A DNA stretch of 64,000 nucleotides from Ophiobolus disseminans (lineage: Eukaryota; Ascomycota; Dothideomycetes; Pleosporales; Phaeosphaeriaceae), in assembly GCA_010093685.1 (NCBI GenBank), contig MU006219.1:1197531-1261530 (forward strand). The letters run 5' to 3'. Both the position numbers and the translations under genes were made by a program. A model generated the notes under the pieces. The model saw only the letters and a program-made list of their open reading frames with translations. It made no database searches and was not told the origin of the DNA. This document shows positions 22,892-33,689 of the stretch, in pieces; the first letter of the stretch is position 1, and each line of letters opens with the position of its first letter.

Positions 22892-23733
22892 TCATGACTT
22901 GCGGAAGTCCGACAAGACAGGGTAGATGAGCTCGAACGCCTGGTAGATCTCCTCGCGGACCTTGGCACCAGTGAGGACGATCTTGCCACTGACGAAGATG
23001 AGCAGAACGATCTTGGGCTTCATCATGCGGTAGATGAGACCAGGGAAGAGCTCAGGCTCGTAAGACGAGAAAGTGTGATGGCGAGATGCAAGGCCCTCCA
23101 AGCGAATCTAGGTACTGTTAGTTAAGTCTTACTAGTAGAGTAGAGAGGACATACGGGAAACTTGATATCGCACGATCCGACGATGTTCTGGATCTTGAAG
23201 TCGCAGAATTTGGCGTTGAAACCCAGCTTCTGGATGATGCGGGCATACTTCCTCGATGCGAGACGCGAATCATCTTCGGATTTGGCACCAGTCACCACCA
23301 TCTTTCCACTCGCGAAGACCAGGGCTGTTGTCTTGGGCTCACGGATACGCATGATAACGGCGGCGAAACGCTTCGGGTTGTACTCGGCGTTACGGGCGTG
23401 CAAGGCGATGGTCTTGAGGTCTAGACGGGCGGAGAGGTTGACGGTAGCCACGATGTTCTGGAGTGTAGGCACGATGCCCGACGGCACTTGGCCATTCTGG
23501 GTATCGGGGGTAGCCGCAGGAGTCGCAACGCCATTCGCGTTGTTGGCCTCCTGCAGATTCTTCTCAGAGGACGGTGGGGTCAGGTCTGGGTTGTGGGGGA
23601 ACGACAGAGAGCCTGGAGCCACGAACTAGGAGAGAATGTTAGAATGGACTGCAAAGCGTTAAAACATCACAAAGCTTACCGTCTTGGCCTGAGCGGCGGT
23701 GGACGGATGAGAGTTGAGGGAGTTGGGATCCAT
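22892..23733 (-). CDS. SPT15: TATA-binding protein (TFIID/TFIIIB subunit)
   Basis: General transcription factor that binds and bends TATA DNA for all three nuclear polymerases. Exons 23733-23680, 23625-23155 and 23107-22892 (introns 54 and 47 nt) give 246 residues. Exon 1 encodes only MDPNSLNSHPSTAAQAKT. After a variable Pro/Asn-rich N-terminus, two saddle repeats begin at about residue 70: VPTLQNIVATVNLSARLDLK, then FAAVIMRIREPKTTALVFAS, and in repeat two FKIQNIVGSCDIKFPIRLEG, SSYEPELFPGLIYRM and LLIFVSGKIVLTGAK. The intercalating Phe residues lie in ALVFASG and FPGL/IFVSG contexts as expected. The protein ends in DFRKS. The loop ASRHHTFSS differs from the animal and yeast YSHG form but I believe this is usual in filamentous ascomycetes. 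Confidence 0.98.
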
Positions 23734-25386
23734 GATTGATACTACGAAGGATATGTCCGAGTGGTGAGCTCGAGAGGTAGAGACGGAGAGGTCTTGACAG
23801 GCTGCGCTGGTCAGAATAGGGTCTTGGACGGCAGCGTGTGCAAGTCGGCGGACTACGAGATCGCGGGTTTTGCGAGGTCGGTCGACGCCGGTGAGGAAGT
23901 GAAGATGGATCTTGGAGGAGGTGAGGCCCGTACCGGACGCAGGAGAGCTACAAGCGAATGTGTCCCTCGCAAACGCTGACAAGAGTGTCGCGGATAGCTC
24001 GTTGCTGTCGCGGACGACAGAGAGTTAGTTAGGTGGGTGGAGAGACCAAAAGCGAAGCCAGCAAGCCTTTGGCGGGGTGGATCTCGAGATGCGCCCTGTG
24101 GGGAGGCTGCTCGTGCAGGCTGTCGCAAGCGAATATGGCTAGTGCCGATCGCGAAAATTGCACCTCGACCTCCGAGAGAGCGTAAGTGTGCGAAATAAGC
24201 ACACAGTTGTCCCGGATCGCAATATTAGTGAGCGCGCAGTTGAGAAGCTGAGCTTTCGTGCTGGCGTCGGTGGTGGTTGCGGAGGTTCAGTGTGGCAGCG
24301 AGCGGGACAAGGCGACCAAAAAGGCTTTGAAGGAAGGAGGGAGGCTCGGCCTTTATAGGCGCTGGAGCCTGGCAGGTGCGGGCCCGTGCGCTCTTCGGCC
24401 GCGACTGGAAGCGGCTTAGTGCGCCGCGCTGCTTTTAGCGCGAGAAAGGTTCTGTGAGAGAAAAGGGGCTCCAGCGTCATGCGCACGCCACTCCCCTTCA
24501 CCTCACAGCTTTACCTCGCCTGCTGTGACATCCAGGGGCCGTCTAGGGAGAGGCCATTCAATCTGCCGTCTTGCAGCGCTCTTCACGATCTGTGCAGCGG
24601 TGGTGCAGGTGCGATACCGACGCGTGCAGCCTGATGGCGGCTTCCCTTCATTACCAGCGATGACGCCGCAAGTCGCGCGCATCGGAAGGAGCGATGGCCC
24701 CCAAGACCACTCACCCCCGTCGCCTCACTTGCCGCCCCCAGACGCTATTCAACGGCGCAGAACGGCGACGAAAGTTCCATCGCAGCTGCCTGATGCCGCA
24801 GAACGAGGAAGTCGCGACCTGTCGCCGCCGGGAATGCACTCAGGATCTGAGACAGGCTGCGCGTCCCGGCCTTTGTCTCGGCACGCAAACCCGGCCAGCG
24901 CGAACGACAAAGATAACGCATACAATCGCTGCAGCTGATTGACAAAGCCATTCACAGGAGGACAAATCGAAAAGGCCTGCGACAAAGCAGCGATGGAAGT
25001 TGGGCACCCGTTCAAGGTGCAGCCTGTTTCATGGTTTGCTGGGGCCGCCGCGTCCAGCCGTCATGACTCACGAGTGCACTGACCGGAAGAAAGACACGTT
25101 TCGTCTGTTCATCCGGTGAGGTCTGCCCACCTTGACTGGCTCTGTGGTCTGAAACGCTGCTTACCAGGAACTCTATGGGTCTCAGGCATTTTGGTGCCTC
25201 GTTGTGGGGTAATGCAGTCAACTGCGCCAAGCATTGCCCTTCAAGGACGAGGAGTCCACGCAGAGCATATATCGACGTCAGTATCGTCGTTGCCATTTCA
25301 TCTTGCTATAGTCCGTTTTCTCGTCCTGCTGCATATCGAGGTTTCGACAGTGCGCACAAAGCCAATGTGCTACCCTGTGAGTACAT
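23734..25386. other. Intergenic upstream of TBP, no gene seen
   Basis: The left part is the TBP promoter and 5' leader on the minus strand; 24355-24450 is GC rich with short self-complementary GCGC stretches. Frames of up to 172 codons around 24500-25690 partly overlap the next gene in antisense and show no family signature. The right end holds the 3' flank of the histidine phosphatase gene. Confidence 0.5.
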
Positions 25387-26433
25387 CTACACCTCAGCCT
25401 TCGTCCTGCTTCGACACACCAGCAACGGGTACACCGCTCCAGCTGCAACAGGTACCTTCTTCCACCCCGTTGCGGCGAAGAGCGCCATGATTGCTCCGGA
25501 GTGCGCCACCAACGCCACCGTCAGGCTGGTATCGTGCGTGAAGATATCATCTAGTAGCTCTTTGGTCCTCTCTGTGTGCTCCTCAATCGTCTCTCTTCGG
25601 TCCGGCTTCCACAGCTCGTCTTCTTCAACGAATCCATCTTCGAACTTAAAATGTGGGTACGTGCTCGCGATCCATGTTTTGTTACTTCGTTGATCGCATG
25701 TATGCACGCCAAGTCGTTCACGAAGCTTCTCTTTGATGACAGGCACCGTCGCTGGTTCCGTGATGATTGATGGTGCAAAGCCAAGTGCAGTGGTTCGCAA
25801 ACATCGACGCAGCGGGCTTGCGTAGATTGACTGTGGAGGTGGGACTTTGTCGAGCCCCCAAACGGATGCTACATCGGTCGCTTGTTGCTCGCCCGTGGGC
25901 GTGAGTTCTGCATCAAGCCATGTGGTCACACCGTCGCCGGGTATCTTGGCCCAGTGGCGCTGAGATGTGATCAGCCCAGGAGCTCATATGCAGTAACAAG
26001 TAAGACTTACGTTCCATTCATCACGACCCACTTCCGTCTCTTTCACGTTGTGTAGACCTTGGCCATGTCGGACAACGTAGAAGATCTTGTATTGCTTATT
26101 TGCTGGGTCTTCCTCGTTGATCCTTTGAACATAGCGTAGGAAGCGAGCCCACTGAGTGTTGACGTCCCCAAGTGTTTGGCGTTTTTGTGTCGGGAGATTA
26201 TCATCAGTCGGGTATTTCTTCTCTAGCAAACCCAGACTAGGCAGTGTCGTCGCTCTAAACTTCCAAGTCTCTGGATCTTGGTCGTGAGAGAAGTATCCAT
26301 GCTGTGCCTCGAAGCCCCATTCTGTGGCCGACATGATGTTGGGGACAGGTACAGCACGACGCAGCCTGTAATTGTAAACGACTGCAAGAGAGGTAAAGAA
26401 GAGTCCAGTGAGCAGTTCACGTTTTGTTCTCAT
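25387..26433 (-). CDS. PMU1-like histidine phosphatase (phosphoglycerate mutase family)
   Basis: Exons 26433-26011 and 25959-25387, with a 51 nt intron, give 331 residues. The catalytic RHG motif is at residues 122-124 in IFYVVRHGQGLHN, with the phospho-accepting His123; a second active-site His is in VALVAHSGAIMALF near the C-terminus. The mid-region YASPLRRCLRTT supplies the family's substrate-pocket Arg residues. It most resembles the PMU1-like subgroup of phosphatases, with FEAQHGYFSH and WLDAELTPTGEQQA, rather than a glycolytic mutase. Residues 8-22 are hydrophobic and could anchor it in a membrane; starting at the later MSATEWGFE (residue 34) would remove this, so the start is uncertain. 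It is divergent from the HET gene over 320 bp. Confidence 0.85.
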
Positions 26434-26753
26434 TCCGGGATCTGTACAACGCTTTGTGAGAAGAGAAGATAATGAAAGTAAGCGAGCGGCACTGCAGCTA
26501 ATGCTTTGACCCCCCACCACACGCCCAATGTCGTAGCGCGTACTTGACCATCTAACGCCGAATATGCAGACCCTTGTTTCCGGTGAACATATCGTGTTCG
26601 CTCTTGATTCATAATCTTACAGAAACGACAGCTGTGCGCTTTTAATGGCGACTACCTTCAGCCTCACCCATAACATATTCGCGCAACCTAATACTTCCAA
26701 GACGCGAAGTCCAGGCCTATTCAACACCAGTTGTGTCCTGTTTCACTAGCTTG
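26434..26753. promoter_or_regulatory. Short divergent promoter region, phosphatase / HET gene
   Basis: The 320 bases between two opposite start codons must contain both promoters. A 60-codon minus-strand frame (26430-26612) with a hydrophobic core overlaps the phosphatase start in another register; I treat it as leader sequence. Confidence 0.45.
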
Positions 26754-28849
26754 ATGGAGGCAAAGCAGGGCGTTTACGCCCCACCCGGTCAGAAGGCACC
26801 AACGCCCGATCCTACCCCACGTTGGACAACTACGGCGCCATATACAGAACTCTTAAGCTCTCAAATACGCCTACTTCGGATCCTACCCTTCGTTGATCGC
26901 AGGGAAACTAAGATCATCTGCACGCTTAGCGTTCACGATTTGTTGAATGCTCCTGCCTACACAGCCTTATCGTACACTTGGGGCGTGCCTCATAGAGAGA
27001 TCCGCAAGTTGCGCAGGACACCACCGAGCTCCACACATTGCATTGACTGTAATGGAAGGGAAGCTCACGTGGGTGAGAATCTGTACGACTTTCTCCTCCA
27101 ATGTGCACACGACACCTCCGGCGATTTGCACGGCTATTTGTGGATTGACGCTTTGAGTATTGACCAAGGAAACACACAGGAGCGAAGTGAGCAAGTCAAG
27201 CTTATGGGTGACATCTATCGGAATGCAGACACAGTGTTTGTTTGGCTCGGTACAGAAGATGATTCGACCATCCAGGCCATGGATTTGATAAAAGGTCTAC
27301 TTCGATTGGGAAAATCGGGTCGACTAAATCTGCATCCTAGCGAAGTGAACGACGAACATCCGAACAGCTTGCTGACCTCTGGTAACTGGCAAGCGTTATT
27401 TCAGTTCTTTCGGAGAGAATGGTTCAATCGCGCGTGGATGTAAGTCTCCGAGTGGAAACCGGTGGTGACGAGATTGATACTGATGTGTGTCGTGGCGTTG
27501 CAGAATTCAGGAGGTGGTTTTTGCCAAAAGCATCACCCTTTTCTGCAGCAAGCATTTGATTTCCTGGCGCGATTTATGCGAAATTTCGGGATTTCTCGCA
27601 ACTTCGAGCTGGACAGTCCTGCTCAGAGGCCTGGGCGGAGCCGATTACGACCAAAGATCGATCACCATGGGACACAATATGCCGGCCAGAATTAGCGCTG
27701 CGCAGAGGACATGTCACTCTGAACATGATGACAAGTTCCTATATGCGTTGATACGCGCCCGCTCATCCAACTCCGGAGACCCTCGTGATAAGGTCTACTC
27801 TCAAATCGGGCTGGGAGATGCTCAACTTATACCAGACTATCGTGCAACAGTCGTGGAAGTGTATACCACAGCAGCTGAATACATCTTGAAACATTGCGGA
27901 AATCTTCTTCTGCTTACCTGCGTCGAAGGAGAAGAATTTCAAGAGGTACCAAACTTGCCGTCCTGGGTTCCTGACTGTAAGCAATATTCCAATATCGCAT
28001 TATCACGAAGTGAGGACAAGATAAGAGCTGACATCGTACGAATTATCAGGGAGTGTCAGCGCACATCTGGGCCTCCGCAAGACAGGCTATCGCGACTTCC
28101 AGGCGGCCGGCCAACTACACAAGCGGTATGAACTCACAAAACACCACGACGGTATACCAATCCTCGCCATACACGCCACCCAACTCGATGAGATCGTGGA
28201 CATCAGCGAAACGAAAAGTGAGGTGCGCAACAACCCCTACGCTTCACGTTTCTGGGCAATGATCTCGCAACTAGACTCAAACTATGCGCCAGTACCCGGA
28301 CAAAGCGTCGAGGAAGCCGTCTGGCGAGCCCTCATGACAAACAGACAACACACCAGTGCAAAATCTAACCCCTCCGGTCCTCAATATCCAGCACAGCCCA
28401 ATCTCTTGGAACCATCTTTTCGAGCTTGGGTACTGTGGCGATATGCTGCGACACTTGGCGTCTCCCAGACAATCACCTATCCACCATCCTGTTCCTATCT
28501 ACTCCCAAGCAACGCCGAGATCCAGGAAGCAATCGATAAATCCATCAAAGACCCCGGGTACCTCAAAGACCTGAAGCACCGCGCATCTCTGTACGATGTG
28601 CACTACTCACACGCGATGTTGCTCTGCCCGTTCATTACGCGATGTGGCTACTTTGGCATTGGAACGCAGTGTTTACGCAAAGCGGATACGATCTGGATTG
28701 TACCTGGATGTCCTGTCCCTTTGATCCTACGCCGCGTCGAGGGCAGTGAGCATTGTCGACTTGTTGGCGGGGCGTACGTGCATGGCTTCATGAACGGAGA
28801 GATACTCCAGCGAAAGAATCTGGAGTTCGAGATGGTGCACTTGGAGTGA
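26754..28849 (+). CDS. HET-domain protein (heterokaryon-incompatibility type)
   Basis: Exons 26754-27439, 27504-27976 and 28050-28849, with introns of 64 and 73 nt, give 652 residues in one frame. The HET domain spans about residues 65-235: YTALSYTWG (69-77), then LWIDALSIDQ and VKLMGDIYRNADTVFVWLG, and WIIQEV across the first splice, the three classic blocks of the family. HET domains act in fungal non-self recognition and can trigger cell death when activated, but most members are untested. The second half has the usual weakly conserved region with DPRDKVYSQIGLGD, LPSWVPDW (rebuilt across intron 2) and a C-terminal block ending in VGGAYVHGFMNGEIL, the family's usual terminal motif. I see no frameshift, stop or truncation, so the gene looks intact. 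No partner gene of the classic het pairs is adjacent. Confidence 0.92.
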
Positions 28850-30017
28850 AGACTCCAACTGAGAGATACGATTGCCTCGCTACCGGTAAGCTAGCAGAAA
28901 ACTTGTCCGCCGGAGAAGATTTGGTAAAGAATATACTGGCCTACAAGTATACTCCACGGTGGACTTGGTCTATACCACGACAGCAAAATGGACGAATCAG
29001 TCTCCAGCCGATAAAGAACATTGCTTGCTTTACTTCGAGTCTGCGCCAATTACTCAGATTACTAAAGCCGATATCCTCGACAGACTCACCTAAATCACTC
29101 CCGCAGCCCGCAACCGGGCTGGTCTGGCTCCCGTCGACGAAATCACCGATAATTATCGCCAAATAGCTCCTACTAGCTGTTTGATACGAGTAACAATCAG
29201 CACCTACCTGCCTCATCCGGGCACAACTCAACGTCTGTTTTTGTAGCTGTGCTGTTATCCCGTCGGCGTCCTGCACGACGCAATCCTTCACACTCGAGAG
29301 AATACGAAAGCGAACACTGTTGAAACGCTTCTAGGTCTTCACTCCCAGCTGCATACTTTGTCTCTGCGCGTTCGCGGCCATGGGGTTTACACTGTGGGGA
29401 AACGGAGGAAGGTGTATACTAGTCGCGTCACATGCGCAGTGCCTTAGTCCTATGGTCTCTTGTCTTGGGGCGGAATAACTTTTCTGCTACAACGCGAATG
29501 TCGTTACCACGTGCTCCATATGTCGGCGGCGCACGTGGACGTGAAAAAGCTCGATGGTACGTATGGCTGTAGCGCGCGACAAGCATGGCGAATGGCGGCG
29601 AGAGGTGTATATCACTCAGCAGCGCATGGGAAAGGAAGTATGTATGGGCTAGAATTTTGGCTTTGTGGATTCGTACGTATCCGAACTTGTGGAATTGAGT
29701 TGTACTGTATTTTCCTAGTACTAGTGGAGGTTCAAAGTATCGGGAAATTGGTATACTGTGTTTTACTTCAAGACCGCGTCTCAGCGAAAGAACAGTGTAA
29801 CAAGGCGCGTCTGGCTGCGTGATAGTGATGGTTTTGATACCGACTTGACCAGCTAGTCTTGGTGGGTGGGCATGGTAGACACGCGCTGCAATAGAACTGT
29901 GTGAGCAAGCTTTACGAGTGGTTAGAAGAAAACGCAGAGAAAGTAGCACATATTCATCCTATTTTAACTGAATTAATACAACCTCCCCCTCCCCCCGTCC
30001 CCCCATTCCTTTGGTAC
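28850..30017. other. Convergent intergenic region
   Basis: It lies between the HET gene (+) and the peroxisomal thiolase (-). Two frames on the minus strand (116 codons at 28941-29291 and 173 codons at 29428-29949) have no recognisable domain. The right end holds a C-run tract described separately. Confidence 0.5.
29983..30008 (-). repeat. G-run tract in 3' flank of thiolase gene
   Basis: On the minus strand, which is the sense strand of the thiolase mRNA, this reads as runs of six, six, five and two G separated by one or two bases. It lies 10-35 bases after the stop codon. Such runs could form a G-quadruplex in the transcript 3' end. Sequence pattern only. Confidence 0.7.
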
Positions 30018-31464
30018 CTACTCCGCAACCCATACAGCAGCCATACCCATCCCGGTCCCAATACACATACTCGTAACCCCAACCCTTCCGCCCGTCCTCC
30101 TCAACTCGTTCAACAACGTACTAACCTGCCTGGCGCCCGTAACCCCCAACGGATGTCCAAACGCAATCGCGCCCCCCTTGGGATTAACCTTCTTCTCATC
30201 GATGCCCAGCTCCCTGATACAAAAGAGGCACTGACTCGCAAACGCTTCGTTAATCTCCCAGATATCCACGTCCGCTGCGACGAGGCCGGTCTTCTCCAGC
30301 ACGGGCGGGATCGCGGCGGCGGGCCCGACGCCCATTAGGAGCGGTGGGACGCCGACGATGGAGGCTTGGACGAATTTTCCGATGATGGGTTGGTTGAGGC
30401 GCTGGGCGGTGCTGCGCTTCATGAGCAGGACGGCGGCGGCGCCATCGGAGATTTGGGAGGCGTTGCCCGCGTGGATGGAGCCGTCTTTTGCGAAGGCGGG
30501 GCGGATTTTGGAGAGGGATTCCGCGGTGATGCCGGCGCGGACGCCGTCGTCTTTGGCGACTGTGATAGTTTTGGTTTCGTCGGTTTTGGGGTCTGTCCAT
30601 TGGACTGTCAATGGGGCGATCTCTTCGTCGAAGAGGCCGTTTTTCTGGGCCTGGATAGCTTTCTGGAAGGACGAGGCTGCGAAGGCGTCTTGTTCGGAGC
30701 GGGGTATGTTTTTGGCCTTGGCCATTTGTTCGGATAGGACGCCCATGGGGACTTTGCAGTTTGCGGATTCCTTGTGGGATTCGAGTTGTTCGCTGAACTC
30801 GGAGACGGCGTTGGGGCCGTACTGCGTGCTCATGCTTTCTGTGCCGGCGCCGATGCCGATCTCGATCATGCCGGATTTGATGGCGTTAGCGATGTCGACG
30901 CAGGCTTGTAGGCCGGACGAGCATTGTCTGTTCAGAGACTTGCACGATGTTGTGACGGGGAAACCGGCGGCCAGAGCGGCGGCGCGAAACTCGGTGGCTC
31001 CACCGCCTGGTGCGAGGACGGTGCCGACTGCGATGTCCTCGACGAGGCTTGGGTCGATCCTGGAGCGCTCGAGGAGGGCCTTGAATGCGCCAACGAGGAG
31101 GTCGGCGGACTGGGTGTCTTTGAAGCCGCCCTTTCCGCCCTTGGTGAAGGGAGTACGGAGAGCGCAAGTTACGACGACCTGTACAGTACATTGTTAGTTA
31201 AGATCCTTGCTAAGCCTGATTATGCCGGCTTCAGAGTCTCGAGATAGAGCTCCAGAAACTCAAATTGTACTTACATCGTCAGGATGCTTCTCCAACAAGC
31301 TCGCCTTCCCCTTCTTACTCCCCTTCCCACTCGACGACCCAACACCTCCCGACATATGATCCGCAACCTGCGAGAGGCGCTCTTGAGCTATTCTCTGTCA
31401 GCCTCCATTCAGCTTCCGCGCATCAACCGCTACACGTACCTTTGTTCGGAGCCTGATTCGCCAT
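30018..31464 (-). CDS. POT1: Peroxisomal 3-ketoacyl-CoA thiolase
   Basis: Last step of beta-oxidation, cleaving 3-ketoacyl-CoA to acetyl-CoA and a shortened acyl-CoA. Exons 31464-31440, 31387-31275 and 31178-30018 (introns 52 and 96 nt) give 432 residues. The N-terminus contains RLSQVADHM, a PTS2-like import signal of the pattern R-L-X5-H, though the final position is Met rather than the usual Leu or Ala. The tail ends in VAE, so there is no PTS1. Active-site residues: Cys132 in SLNRQCSSGLQA, the motif WEINEAFAS, GGAIAFGHPLGVTG with the catalytic His, and the second Cys in TSMCIGTGMG. The start lies two short exons upstream of the thiolase core. It is distinct from the acetoacetyl-CoA thiolase at 4.6 kb. 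Confidence 0.95.
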
Positions 31465-32002
31465 ATTCGCAACGTCTATCAAAGCAAATAAATCTGGAGA
31501 AAGTAGATAAAAAGGAGGAGTTTAGCGGTGAGATGAGCAAAGTAAGTAAGAATCTCCCAACGTATTTCAGTGAAGCTTGAAGTCATACGTTTCCAGCTTT
31601 CGCCGAGGTACGTTCTGCATGCGGCTAGGCCGTTTGTGGGGGCGCGTCATTCTTTTTCACATGCGGGCCGGGGTAAAGCGGCGCGTTTCACATGTTAAAG
31701 CGCGGCGCTCGTGGACGTGTCATGTGGCCTCGGGCTTCACCGACGCGGCTGTCGTGGGAGAGCCGACGCTGTACCGTAGTTCAGAGTTCACATGTGGATG
31801 AGGTTTGGAGTGCAAGCGTTAGGTTGCACATGGTTGTGGAATGCTGGGGTTGGGAGTTGAAGCATCGTGTTCGCATTAACGTATGTCTTATCACGGCTTT
31901 CGTGGTCGCGCATTCACTCAACGAGTGAGCTCATATCGTGTCTCGTACCAAAGTCGAGTTCTCCCAAACGCCATGCTACTCATATCCAAATCGTCATCCA
32001 AG
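31465..32002. other. Intergenic, no gene seen
   Basis: The left end is the thiolase promoter on the minus strand and the right end the 3' flank of the WBP2-like gene. No gene is evident. Confidence 0.55.
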
Positions 32003-33017
32003 TCATTGCCTATCATTACTCATCCTCCGCGCCTGCCTCTCCAACTCATCCACAATGCTCCCCCTCTGCACCTCCTCATACCCCGGCGGCGGTTCTGACG
32101 GCGGCTCGAAGCTCTGCTGTGGACTCGACACCACATTCGCTCTTGATGACGGACTCGTAGGCTCTGGCTGTGCGATCGTCGGACCAGCTGCACTCGATCT
32201 GCGCTCTTCCACAGGCGAACTAGGCATCAGATCCGGCACTCTCGTATCTTGCCTACTGTCCTCGTATGCGGGTAAGTCATCCAGATGTACGTTGTTCATG
32301 TTGACGCCCGCGCTGCCGCCGTCGGTGGTGTCGGCCCCGCTTTCTCGCGCGACGTCGACGGCCTGCCGTAACCGCTCCTTGAGCCGCTCGAATATGCTTG
32401 CAAAGTCGAATGCGCCGCCTTCCTTGAACTCCATGACCATGTCTAGCTCAGCGTGCTGGGGTGGTATGCCGCCGCCTGAGACGGGCTGGACGAGGGCTTC
32501 CCATTTGTTTGCGCCGAACCATGGGGCTGTTACGCGCGAGTCGGCGACGTTGAGGATGGGGACGGCGAAGGATTGAAGGGTCGGTGTGGGGGAGACGGGG
32601 AGGTAGATGATCTGTAGTTATTAGCCTGGTTTCGATCTGTGTGTAATCGTCGCGCATCGTACCCGTCGATTTGTGAGATACACAACGCCCGACTTGCATT
32701 GCTGTGAATACGACTCGCTCGGCGGGCGTCGATGGCTAGTCTGCAGCGAGAGCGTGGTTCGCGGCGGAGACTGATAGAGCGTCTGTTCGCCCGGCAGAGG
32801 TGTATACCCTCCGCTCTCAGCGAGCATAACCCAGCTGTTCTTGCGGTCAGATCCGAACTTCTTTGTCTTCTCCACACCCGACTTCATCCTGCAGACGCCA
32901 AATATGCTTTGTTACGCCTCAGTCTAGGCTTCAACCCAAGCTGCGTGCGAATCCGCGGGGTAACAAGGAAAACAGAACACGGAAAGAGAAAGGGAGGAAC
33001 ACTAACTTAACAGACAT
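32003..33017 (-). CDS. WBP2-like GRAM-domain protein with PPxY motif
   Basis: Exons 33017-33007, 32834-32663 and 32611-32003 give 263 residues; the first coding exon is only 11 nt, and joining it to exon 2 restores the typical N-terminus MSVNWVML. Introns are 172 and 51 nt. The GRAM/PH-like domain spans about residues 5-150 with SGVVYLTNRRIIYLPV and SFAVPILNVADSRVTAPWFG. The C-terminal part carries PPPGYEEV, a PPxY-type ligand for WW domains, and a second LPAY site. In animals WBP2 is a WW-binding adaptor and coactivator; in fungi the role is unknown, with WW-domain ubiquitin ligases of the Rsp5 type as plausible partners. The long first intron of 172 nt is the least certain point. Confidence 0.86.
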
Positions 33018-33689
33018 GATTCAACCCGTCACCCGAGAAGCTTGTCAAGTATGCAATAAGAATAGTCGGTTGCAAAACGTCAATGCAAGCCCTCTCGCCC
33101 CTCCCCAAGTTCACAGCTAGCTCCAGGTGTTTGGCGCAGGGAACCGCTTGGAGCGCTCCAGTCAACCAAACGGCCCGTTTGCCGCGTCGAATCACAGCCT
33201 GCAGCGCAATGCGAGTGATGCGCCTAGCTTCAAGTGCGGAGACGAACGGTGGGGTCTAGGGCTTCGTAGCCTTGCGTATCGCGGTGCACGCGGCTTCGGC
33301 GCTCGTGGGAGTCGTGTGTTGCAGGCGAAAGTGCGCCGAAATGCAGGGCTTCAGAGTGAGATTGGTGGGCTGCAGAGATGCAGGATCAAAAGGAATGTGC
33401 CTGACGGTTATTCGCAGTCGATGGCGGTCTCGTGATGGTCTCGCGTCACAATGCAGGTGACGTGAAAGGCATGCCTCAGAATGTGGAATCTGTCGGCCGA
33501 ATACGTTCGGATGAGGCACCCATATTACACACTTCATACGCAGTGAATTCGAGACAATGTCTCATCAATTTGTCAGGTCTCACGGATGAGCATGTGGTAT
33601 ATCGTTATCAAGATTTTTAATGAACTCGGTAGCTTCATACGCTAAAATACGGTCCGACTCACCCGCAGTCCATCGAAGCTACAACAAAA
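33018..33689. other. Intergenic, no gene seen
   Basis: The segment holds the WBP2-like promoter at its left and the 3' flank of the large histidine phosphatase gene at its right, both on the minus strand. Frames of around 100 codons on both strands are unsupported. Confidence 0.5.

Noticed and set aside
28941..29291. 116-codon minus-strand frame downstream of the HET gene
   Set aside because: Same reasons; it may just be part of the HET 3' flank.
29428..29949. 173-codon minus-strand frame between HET and thiolase genes
   Set aside because: No recognisable domain, no family-like composition, no splice logic. I would reconsider with RNA-seq.
4612..31464. Two thiolase genes as a recent duplication
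   Set aside because: Their motifs differ (NPRGGAIALGHALG versus NPKGGAIAFGHPLG) and targeting signals differ; they are ancient, separate subfamilies.
31938..32576. 212-codon plus-strand frame
   Set aside because: Antisense to the WBP2-like gene exon 3, Ser/Arg-rich shadow composition.
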